Shown: piece after piece, positions 34,369-41,493 of the stretch | Numbering within the stretch: the stretch's first letter is position 1 | How the letters are laid out: the number at the start of each line of letters is the position of its first letter | NCBI GenBank assembly: GCA_900767465.1 | Contig: CAAGAW010000028.1 | Span: forward strand, 62,001-126,000 | Length of the DNA stretch: 64,000 nucleotides | Direction: 5' to 3' | DNA from: Clostridia bacterium | Lineage (GTDB): Bacteria > Bacillota > Clostridia > Christensenellales > Pumilibacteraceae | Made by a program: the position numbers and the translations under genes | The notes under the pieces: generated by a model | Told to the model about the DNA's origin: nothing | Database searches by the model: none | Seen by the model: the letters and a program-made list of their open reading frames with translations, nothing else

Positions 34369-34452
34369 TGGTGCGGTCGACAGGACTTGAACCTGCACGG
34401 AGTTACCACAAGATCCTTAGTCTTGCGCGTCTGCCAATTCCGCCACGACCGC
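34369..34452 (-). tRNA. tRNA-Leu, anticodon AAG, CCA encoded
   Basis: The acceptor arm GCGGTCG/CGACCGC is perfect and is followed by ACCA. The D arm is GCG...CGC with TTGGCAGA as in tRNA-Leu. Anticodon stem CAAGA/TCTTG holds loop CTAAGGA, so the anticodon is AAG. A 12-nt variable region and a T arm with TTCAAGT complete an 84-nt leucine tRNA. A34 in place of the commoner U34 or G34 implies either inosine at position 34 or restricted decoding of CUU. It has its own promoter and terminator. Confidence 0.93.
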
Positions 34453-34464
34453 TCAACGTCGACT

Positions 34465-34493
34465 ATTATATAATATCGGACGAAATTTGTCAA
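34465..34493 (-). promoter_or_regulatory. sigma-A promoter of tRNA-Leu
   Basis: Minus strand TTGACA (34493-34488), 17-bp spacer, TATAAT (34470-34465); consensus in every position, 12 bp before the mature 5' end. Confidence 0.85.
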
Positions 34494-34541
34494 ACGTTTT
34501 CGCGGCGTTTTTCGGTTTTATTTTTAAAAGCGGCAAAAAGG

Positions 34542-35465
34542 TCATTCGACGGGACAAACGAGGTTTTCTTTGGCGTGAACGAGTCTTACGATCGTCTCGT
34601 GGCAGGGAGTAGGGACAGAGCGGCGTTTGCCGGCGGCGACGACCGCGCCGTTAATAAAATCGATCTCGGTACGTCTGCCGCGTTCGATATCCTGACACAT
34701 CGACGCTTTTCCGCTTCCGACCCGGCGGCAGGTTTCCATCAGCGCGTCAAAAACTTTGTCCGCGTCAAACGTCAGTCCTTCGGCTTTTGCGACGACTACC
34801 GCCTCGTCGATAAGGGCTCGGGCGAGCGCACGGGCGTTCGGATCGGATTCGAGCGTTGAAATCGTTGTGCCGAGAAGAGCGGTTACGGGGTTGATCGTCA
34901 TATTGACGAAGAGTTTTTCCCACAAAAGGTAATTCACGTTGTCGACGGGATTCGTTTCGATACCCGCCTCCTTAAACGCACCTACGATTTTGTCCGCCGT
35001 AGCGCGGTTACCGACAACCGAGCCGACGTTGGTTGCGCCTGATCCGCTGTGATAAACTTCGCCAATGCCCGTAACGACTGCGTTATGCTTGGTCGTGCCG
35101 AGCAGAATCCGATCGCGGGGAACAAACCGTGCGAGGACTTCCTCGTTGCCGATTCCGTTCTGAAGCGACAAAACGACCGTGTTTTCGCCGATAATGCCGA
35201 GGTTCGTCTTAACCGCGGCGTCGGTGGCGGTATCCTTAACGAAAACTATCGCGAGGTCGCACGGAACGTCGTCCGTTCCGCCGATTTCCGCTTTGATCTT
35301 AAAAACGTTTTTCGTGCCGTCCGACTCTTCGAGCGTAAGGCCGTGCGCGTTAATCGCGTCCACGACGGGCGCGTAATTGTCGATAAGGGTAACGTCGTGT
35401 TTTTTGCCGAGCATAGCCGCGTACAGAGACCCCATTGCGCCCGCTCCGATAATTTTGATATTCAT
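34542..35465 (-). CDS. 2-dehydropantoate 2-reductase (ketopantoate reductase family)
   Basis: A 307-residue ApbA/PanE-family NADPH-dependent reductase, which turns ketopantoate into pantoate for CoA synthesis. The Rossmann motif KIIGAGAMGSLYAAMLG opens the protein. VLSLQNGIGNEEVLARFV follows, and the C-terminal catalytic region has WEKLFVNMTINPVTALLGTT (catalytic Lys) and RRTEIDFINGAVVAAGKR (substrate Glu). The ATG at 35465 has GGAGGTG upstream; a longer reading overlaps the promoter. No other pantothenate genes are close, and several paralogues of this family reduce other 2-keto acids, so the gene symbol is left open. Confidence 0.87.
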   Translation of the reverse strand: MNIKIIGAGAMGSLYAAMLGKKHDVTLIDNYAPVVDAINAHGLTLEESDGTKNVFKIKAEIGGTDDVPCDLAIVFVKDTATDAAVKTNLGIIGENTVVLSLQNGIGNEEVLARFVPRDRILLGTTKHNAVVTGIGEVYHSGSGATNVGSVVGNRATADKIVGAFKEAGIETNPVDNVNYLLWEKLFVNMTINPVTALLGTTISTLESDPNARALARALIDEAVVVAKAEGLTFDADKVFDALMETCRRVGSGKASMCQDIERGRRTEIDFINGAVVAAGKRRSVPTPCHETIVRLVHAKENLVCPVE

Positions 35466-35527
35466 AAGCACCTCCGTAAGTTGTGGAAAATCGTCCGTAT
35501 CCGGCAGTATTTGCCTAAAATAATATA

Positions 35528-35556
35528 AATTATACTCCGTCGCGCCCGTCAAGTCA
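35528..35556 (-). promoter_or_regulatory. sigma-A promoter of the ketopantoate reductase gene
   Basis: Minus strand TTGACT (35556-35551), 17-bp spacer, TATAAT (35533-35528), about 63 bp before the ATG. Confidence 0.7.
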
Positions 35557-35605
35557 ACGAATCAGCATAATGTTTTTTAATTTTTTCCCGCCGTCGTCCG
35601 CCGAG

Positions 35606-35672
35606 ACAATCGTACACGACTATCCCAAATACTTGCCCGCGCAGGAGCGCAGAGCCTGCGCGGGCAAGTGGC
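35606..35672. repeat. dispersed repeat module with a 14-bp perfect hairpin
   Basis: CAATCGTACACGACTATCCC and AAATACTTGCCCGC are followed by a palindrome, CTTGCCCGCGCAGG pairing with CCTGCGCGGGCAAG. It lies in the 648-bp gap 35466-36113, which also holds the ketopantoate-reductase and opp promoters and the opp leader. No gene is evident in that gap. Confidence 0.65.
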
Positions 35673-35902
35673 GACTGCTTAAAAACCAGACCGTTGAGTA
35701 TAATAATGTGATTATAGTAACGGAACGCGCGATACATCGTGCGTTCCGAATTTGTTCATCGAATAGTATATTCGGTGAACTTTATTCGCGTTGTCTTGCC
35801 TGTCCGAGCCGGCAAAAATCGGGAATATGAATCAGAGCGAGGCTAAAATACGGCTAAATACTACAATTTCCGGCAATTAACCGCGCAACCTCCGAAAAAT
35901 TA

Positions 35903-35931
35903 TTGACAGAATATCGGATTTTTTGTATAAT
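35903..35931 (+). promoter_or_regulatory. sigma-A promoter of the opp operon
   Basis: TTGACA (35903-35908), 17-bp spacer, TATAAT (35926-35931). Transcription would start about 175 nt before the oppA ATG. Confidence 0.8.
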
Positions 35932-35939
35932 ATAATCGT

Positions 35940-36060
35940 TCGGTGACACCGAATATACTAATCGGTGTACTTTCGGAAAAATCGGGGAGAGTTGAAAGAA
36001 ACGACTTTTACCGATAACTGATCGACTATGCGTTGAAGCCGATTTTTTTGCGTGAGGGAA
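35940..36060 (+). promoter_or_regulatory. structured opp leader with terminator-like 3' part
   Basis: A TCGGTG-A-CACCGA hairpin starts the leader. Further on AAAAATCGG (35977-35985) can pair with CCGATTTTT (36039-36047), whose 3' side is a run of seven T. This may be an attenuator, though the ~53-nt loop makes the fold uncertain. Confidence 0.35.
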
Positions 36061-36113
36061 ACCCTCGCCGGAAGATCGCAAAAAATAACGAAAACAAACA
36101 AAAGGAGAACAGT

Positions 36114-38957
36114 ATGAAAAAATCGAAAAGATGGATTTCGGCTGTCGTTGCCGCGGTAATGACCTGCTCGGTTGCCGCCGTTGCAATGGTCGGTTGCGGC
36201 AAAAAGCCCGAACCCGAACAAAAAGTGTACACGTATAACGAGTACATTTCGCGTTTCCCTTCGTCTTGGAGTACCCACAACGCGTCGTCCGACGCGGATA
36301 TGTACGTTCAGAAGTACACCGAAATGGGACTTTATGCGTACTCGCTTAGTGATGATAAAACGACCTTCAAATTTGTGGACGAGATGGCAACGGGAGACCC
36401 CGTAAACGTCACCTCGACTTACAGCGGTCGTTACGGAATCACCGCCGCCGACGCCGACAATACAAAGGCGGGCAAGGCTTGGGAAATTACCCTTAATCCC
36501 GACGCTACGTGGGAAAACGGAACGGCAATCACCGCCGACGATTACGTCTGGTCGATGGAACGCGTTCTTTCTTCTGAAATGAAGAATAAACTCGCCACAA
36601 GTTACACCACCGGCGAAACCGCCGTTTATAACGGCAACAACTATTACAACGGCGGCGATACCGTAAACTACAAACTCTATACCGAGGCTCTTACCGAGGC
36701 TCAGGTTGCTGCCGGAATTGCCGAGAGATCGCTTTATTTCTCGCTTACGAGCAGTAAGATTGTTCTTGGGAAATTAACTTTGCAAGGATATCACGATATG
36801 TTCCCGAGAAACGCTCGTTTCTTCCGCAAAGATAAAAGCGAGGATCCAGCCGTTCGCGACTGGTACGCTTATCTTAAAGATACGTACGGCGATACCGCAA
36901 ACGAATACGGGTATATTCTCTTGACCGAAGATAACTACGAGGACATTAAAGCCGGTATGACGATTCTTTCCGAGAACCTCGGAACTAAGAATCTTCCCGA
37001 CTGGACTTGTGCACTTAGTTACGTGTTCAATTATCACGAGGAATATCCGCTTATTACCGGCGAGAAAACCGATGCCGAAATTCAGGCTCTTATGGATGCA
37101 GGCACGCTTTATTTCTCGCTTACGAGCAGTAAGATTGTTCTTGGGAAATTAACTTTGCAGGAATATCACGATATGTTCGAAGGAAGAAATGCACGTTTCT
37201 TCCGCAAAGATAAAAGCGAGGATCCCGCCGTTCGCGACTGGTACGCTTACCTTACCGAGCAGTATGGCTCGACCGCAGACGAATTCGGATATATAAAAGT
37301 CACCGCCGATAATTTTGCGGATATTAGAGAGGGTATGACGATTCTTTCCGAGAACCTCGGAACCAAAAACCTTCCTGCTTATTATAACGCGCTTTCCGAA
37401 TTTAAGTGGGTTGAAAATACCAGCGTTCCGTTTGATGAGGTGGGTATTTTCAAAACCGCAGATAATAAATTCGTTATGGTTTTTGAAAATGCACTTTCCC
37501 TTCATCGGGTAAAAGACGCTCTCACCAGCAACTGGCTCGTTTACAAGGCTTATTACGAAGAGGGATATTCGCAGCAAGGCTCGCTTAAACTTACTTCGTA
37601 CGGTACGACTTCGGGTAAGTATATGGGTTACGGTCCGTACAAACTCGACAGTTACGAAACGGACAAGCAACTCGTATTCGTAAGAAACGAGAACTGGTAC
37701 GGTTACAAGTCGGACAAGAAGAATTACCACGCAAACGAGTATCAGACCGATCGTATCGTATGTAAGATACTTGCCGATCAGGCGACAGCGCTTCTCGAAT
37801 TCGAGAGCGGGAACCTCGACAACGTAGTCCTTTCGGCTAACGATACCGACAAGTATAAGTTCAGCGATTACCTCCTTAAAAGAAGCGGCAGCAATACGTG
37901 GTCGATATCCATCAACTCCGACGCCGAAAAACTTGCCGCGCTCGAATCGGACGGCAACGGCAACCGCCGTATCCTTTCGGTACCCGAATTCAGAAAGGCA
38001 ATTTCGCTCAGTATCGACAGAGCGTATATCGGACAGAATATCGTAGCCGGCGCAACCGCTGCGTATACTTTCATCAACGACAACTACTACTACGATATGG
38101 AGAACGATCCGACCAGCGTGTACCGCAACACCGCGCAGGCGAAGAAAGCGGTTCTCGCGCTCTACGGAATCGAGTACGGCGAAGGCAAGAGATACGCAAC
38201 TCTCGACGACGCGTACAAGTCCGTTTCCGGTTACGATCCCGACAGCGCAAAAGAGGCTTTTGTAGCCGCTTACACGAAAGCGAAAGCCGCCGGACTTTAT
38301 AACGACGGCGACAATATCCGCCTTACCGTCTACAACACTTCCGTTGCCGCAAAGTTTACCGCGCTTGTAAACTATATTCAGAAGACGGTCAACGAAGCAA
38401 CCAAAGGAACGCCGCTTCAGGATAAAGTTACCGTTACTACCGCCGTTATGCAGAACGGACTCGGTGATGCTATCCATAACGGAAGGGTAGAGGCGCGCTA
38501 CTATTCGTTCGCGGGCGACTACGCTAATCCGAACGGAATGATCGCCAACTTCACCGACTCGAAAGCCAACACGACCCCCGAGTGCGGATTCGATCCCCTT
38601 ACCGCTACGTTCGACGTAACCGCCGACTTCAACGGCGACGGCGAGGCGGAGACCGTAACCAAGACTTACGACGCATGGCAGAAGAGTATTGCCGCGGGCG
38701 GCGCTTACGCAACCGCAAGCAACGATATCAAACTCGAAATCCTTTCGGCTCTCGAATACAACCTGCTCAGTGGTTTCCGTACCCTTCCGCTTTGCGTTAT
38801 CGCAGACGTAACCCTTCGTTCCAAGAAAGTAAATTACGCGACCGAAAACGCCAACATATTCGTGGCTTACGGCGGCGTACGTCTTATGACTTACAAATAT
38901 TCGGACGCGGAGTGGGCAAACTTCTGCAAAGACAAGAACAACCTCAAATACGACTAA
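36114..38957 (+). CDS. oppA: oligopeptide ABC transporter substrate-binding lipoprotein, with internal duplication
   Basis: A 947-residue peptide-binding protein (SBP_bac_5 family). The signal peptide ends in a lipobox (AMVGC, lipidated Cys 28). Typical OppA segments are WEITLNPDATWENGTAITAD with DYVWSMERVL, and later YGPYKLDSYETDKQLVFVRN. The protein is far longer than the usual ~550 residues. A domain of about 90-95 residues beginning LYFSLTSSKIVLGKLTLQ occurs twice, near residues 206-300 and 331-425, and the two DNA copies are almost identical at their starts. The ATG at 36114 has AAGGAG at 7 nt. It is the first gene of a five-gene opp operon and would capture peptides at the outer face of the membrane. 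Confidence 0.9.
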   Translation: MKKSKRWISAVVAAVMTCSVAAVAMVGCGKKPEPEQKVYTYNEYISRFPSSWSTHNASSDADMYVQKYTEMGLYAYSLSDDKTTFKFVDEMATGDPVNVTSTYSGRYGITAADADNTKAGKAWEITLNPDATWENGTAITADDYVWSMERVLSSEMKNKLATSYTTGETAVYNGNNYYNGGDTVNYKLYTEALTEAQVAAGIAERSLYFSLTSSKIVLGKLTLQGYHDMFPRNARFFRKDKSEDPAVRDWYAYLKDTYGDTANEYGYILLTEDNYEDIKAGMTILSENLGTKNLPDWTCALSYVFNYHEEYPLITGEKTDAEIQALMDAGTLYFSLTSSKIVLGKLTLQEYHDMFEGRNARFFRKDKSEDPAVRDWYAYLTEQYGSTADEFGYIKVTADNFADIREGMTILSENLGTKNLPAYYNALSEFKWVENTSVPFDEVGIFKTADNKFVMVFENALSLHRVKDALTSNWLVYKAYYEEGYSQQGSLKLTSYGTTSGKYMGYGPYKLDSYETDKQLVFVRNENWYGYKSDKKNYHANEYQTDRIVCKILADQATALLEFESGNLDNVVLSANDTDKYKFSDYLLKRSGSNTWSISINSDAEKLAALESDGNGNRRILSVPEFRKAISLSIDRAYIGQNIVAGATAAYTFINDNYYYDMENDPTSVYRNTAQAKKAVLALYGIEYGEGKRYATLDDAYKSVSGYDPDSAKEAFVAAYTKAKAAGLYNDGDNIRLTVYNTSVAAKFTALVNYIQKTVNEATKGTPLQDKVTVTTAVMQNGLGDAIHNGRVEARYYSFAGDYANPNGMIANFTDSKANTTPECGFDPLTATFDVTADFNGDGEAETVTKTYDAWQKSIAAGGAYATASNDIKLEILSALEYNLLSGFRTLPLCVIADVTLRSKKVNYATENANIFVAYGGVRLMTYKYSDAEWANFCKDKNNLKYD

Positions 38958-39000
38958 TCAACTACTTCGATTAAGACGCTTTTCGGCGTAAAAGAGACGA

Positions 39001-39025
39001 GGGGGAAGCGACTATGCTTTCCCCC
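39001..39025 (+). other. intercistronic hairpin between oppA and oppB
   Basis: GGGGGAAGC / GCTTTCCCCC with one unpaired base and a 6-nt loop. There is no T-run directly after it, so it more likely stabilises the oppA message or trims transcription than ends it. Confidence 0.6.
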
Positions 39026-39047
39026 GTTCCTTTGATAAGGAGACTAT

Positions 39048-40001
39048 ATGAAAAAATACGTCTTAAAACGTATTTTATTGATGATCTTTACGCTGTTTGT
39101 GATAACCACGCTGTGCTTCGTGCTTATCAAACTGCTCGAACCGAACGAGATCACAAACATTGCGCAGAAAGAGAGAGAAGAGGCAATCCGCGAAGCCCTC
39201 GGCTATAATCAGCCGATTCTGGTACAGTATTTTATCTACCTTAAAAATATCTTTACCAAGTTCGACTTCGGAGTGTCGTTCAAAATCTCGTACCTTGCAT
39301 CGGTAAACTCGATTATCGGCAGCAAACTGTTTCCGACCGTGCTGCTTAACGTGTATTCGCTTATTATTTCGATCCCGCTCGGAATTTTGCTCGGAATCGT
39401 GGCGGCTCTCAAAAAGAACAGGTGGCAGGACCATACCATTTCAACCGTGGTAATGCTTTTCGTGTCCGTTCCGAGTTTTGTGTACGCGTTTATTTTGCAG
39501 TATTTCGGCTCGAAAATCGGCTTGCCCGTTACCGTCGCTTCCGCGTCGAGCGCGGGCGGCTACTTTACGACGACTATGTTCGTAAGTATGATTCTGCCCA
39601 TACTCGCGCTCAGTTTCGGCTCGATTGCCTCGCTTGCCCGTTTTACCCGTGCCGAACTTACCGAAAGCCTCACCAGCGACTATATGCTGCTTGCCCGTGC
39701 AAAAGGTCTTACCAAAGGTCAGGCGGTTTTTCGCCACGCGCTCAAAAACGCTATGGTTCCGATTTTGCCGACGATCGTCGCTATGTTCGTCAGCATACTT
39801 TCGGGATCGCTCGTCATCGAAAAGATTTTCGCCGTTCCCGGGATCGGCGGGCTTTACGTTACTTCCATTCAGGAACTCGACTATAACGTGTTTATGGCGG
39901 TAAGTATTTTCTATACGTTTATCGGACTCGCGGCGAATATCATCGTCGATCTCAGCTACGGATTCCTCGATCCGCGTATCAGAATGGGGGCGAAAAAGTA
40001 A
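39048..40001 (+). CDS. oppB: oligopeptide ABC transporter permease OppB
   Basis: A 317-residue inner-membrane permease. The first helix (YVLKRILLMIFTLFVITTLC) is followed by a short extracytoplasmic segment and five further helices. The EAA loop is ARAKGLTKGQAVFRHALKNA, which docks on the ATPase subunit. Length is normal for OppB. The ribosome site AAGGAG precedes the ATG, and oppC starts one base after the stop codon. It would form the channel with OppC. Confidence 0.94.
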   Translation: MKKYVLKRILLMIFTLFVITTLCFVLIKLLEPNEITNIAQKEREEAIREALGYNQPILVQYFIYLKNIFTKFDFGVSFKISYLASVNSIIGSKLFPTVLLNVYSLIISIPLGILLGIVAALKKNRWQDHTISTVVMLFVSVPSFVYAFILQYFGSKIGLPVTVASASSAGGYFTTTMFVSMILPILALSFGSIASLARFTRAELTESLTSDYMLLARAKGLTKGQAVFRHALKNAMVPILPTIVAMFVSILSGSLVIEKIFAVPGIGGLYVTSIQELDYNVFMAVSIFYTFIGLAANIIVDLSYGFLDPRIRMGAKK

Positions 40002-40002
40002 C

Positions 40003-41493
40003 ATGGACGAACAATTTACTTTCGCGCCGAACGACTTCGAGTTCGCATCCCGCGCCGAAACGATAAAAGACAATAAACCGAAAACCAAACCCGTCGGCTA
40101 TTTCCGCGACGCGTGGAGAAGATTCAAAAAGAACAAAGCCTCGATCGTCGCGCTGTGCATAATCGTCGCGCTTATGCTGTTTGCGATTTTCACTCCGATT
40201 TTCTCGGCGTTCAAGATGGCGTTCAGCGATTCGGTCTACTCGAACCGCCTCCCCAAGTCCGGCGCGCTCGCTCATATCGGTATCGCTACCGGTACGTACG
40301 ACAAAGAAGTCAATACCCGCGCGTTGGAGTACTATTCGGCTATCGGAGTGGGCGCGTCTTACGATCGCGCTACCGATTCCGAAAACCGCGACGAGGGTAT
40401 CGGCGGCAAGTATTCGGCTATCCGCAAGGTGAAAGGCGACGTCGCCGACAACCGTAAAAAAGTCGTAATGGACTCGTATTACGAAATAGGTTTCAGGTAC
40501 GTTTCCGTCACCGCCGAAGAGTACGCCGCGATCGTGGAGTACGAAAAAAACACCGGCGAAACGGTACTTTATCCGATGCTCAATTCCACCGATCAGTCAG
40601 ATAAAGACGCGGCGAATTACTGGTACAAACTCGACGAGCGTAACCGCGCGGTGCTCGATTCGGCAGGCAATTACGTGGACGACTATATGCGCGACGCGGA
40701 AGGCAAGGTCAGATACAGCCTCAACCGCGACGCAAACGGCTTGTCGATACGCGTGCTTTACTACAAGTATTTTATTTTCAAAAACGGCGTTAAACCCGAA
40801 TTCCTGTTCGGAACGAATCAGGTCGGGCAGGATATTTTAGTCCGCCTTGCGTGCGGAATACGACTGTCGTTGCTTTTGTCGTTCGGCGTTTCCGCGATCA
40901 ACCTCGTTATAGGCGCGATTTACGGCACGATCGAGGGCTATTACGGCGGCACGACCGACCTTATTATGGAGCGAATCGTCGATATTCTGGCGGGGCTTCC
41001 GTTCATAGTCGTCGCGACTCTGTTCCAACTTCACCTCGCAAAAAGCGCGGGCGTTCTCGGTTCGCTGCTGTTCTCGTTCATTCTCACCGGCTGGATAGGG
41101 ACGGCGCGGCGTGTGCGTACGCAGTTTTATCGGTTCAAAAATCAGGAATACGTGCTTGCGGCGCGCACGCTCGGCGCGGGCGACGTCCGGCTTATGTTCA
41201 AGCATATTTTCCCCAACACGCTCGGCACGATTATCACCTCGTCCGTTCTCGTTATCCCCAGCGTTATTTTCTCCGAGTCCATGCTGTCTTACCTCGGCAT
41301 TGTCAACCTCGACGGCACCACGATCACGAGTATCGGCGCAATGCTCTCGGACGGGCAGACGGTTCTTTCCGCTTTCCCGCACGTGATTCTGTTCCCCGCG
41401 CTCGTCATTTCGCTGCTTATGATCTCGTTCAACCTGTTCGGAAACGGACTCCGCGACGCTTTCAACCCGTCGCTACGAGGAGCCGATGAATAA
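40003..41493 (+). CDS. oppC: oligopeptide ABC transporter permease OppC with ~170-residue extracytoplasmic insertion
   Basis: A 496-residue permease, against about 300 usual. The OppC_N region and first helix (SIVALCIIVALMLFAIFTPI) are at residues 45-70. The conserved FLFGTNQVGQDILVRLACGI segment comes only near residue 266, so roughly 170 extra residues lie outside the membrane between helices 1 and 2. That insert is polar and charged (SENRDEGIGGKYSAIRKVKG and on). The EAA loop ARTLGAGDVRLMFKHIFPNT and SMLSYLGIVNLDG are normal. It overlaps oppD by one base. The insert faces the binding protein OppA, which is itself enlarged. Confidence 0.92.
   Translation: MDEQFTFAPNDFEFASRAETIKDNKPKTKPVGYFRDAWRRFKKNKASIVALCIIVALMLFAIFTPIFSAFKMAFSDSVYSNRLPKSGALAHIGIATGTYDKEVNTRALEYYSAIGVGASYDRATDSENRDEGIGGKYSAIRKVKGDVADNRKKVVMDSYYEIGFRYVSVTAEEYAAIVEYEKNTGETVLYPMLNSTDQSDKDAANYWYKLDERNRAVLDSAGNYVDDYMRDAEGKVRYSLNRDANGLSIRVLYYKYFIFKNGVKPEFLFGTNQVGQDILVRLACGIRLSLLLSFGVSAINLVIGAIYGTIEGYYGGTTDLIMERIVDILAGLPFIVVATLFQLHLAKSAGVLGSLLFSFILTGWIGTARRVRTQFYRFKNQEYVLAARTLGAGDVRLMFKHIFPNTLGTIITSSVLVIPSVIFSESMLSYLGIVNLDGTTITSIGAMLSDGQTVLSAFPHVILFPALVISLLMISFNLFGNGLRDAFNPSLRGADE

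Noticed and set aside
35606..35672. CRISPR-like palindromic repeats
   Set aside because: The palindromic CTTGCCCGC modules are not regularly spaced, have no spacers, and there are no cas genes in the window.
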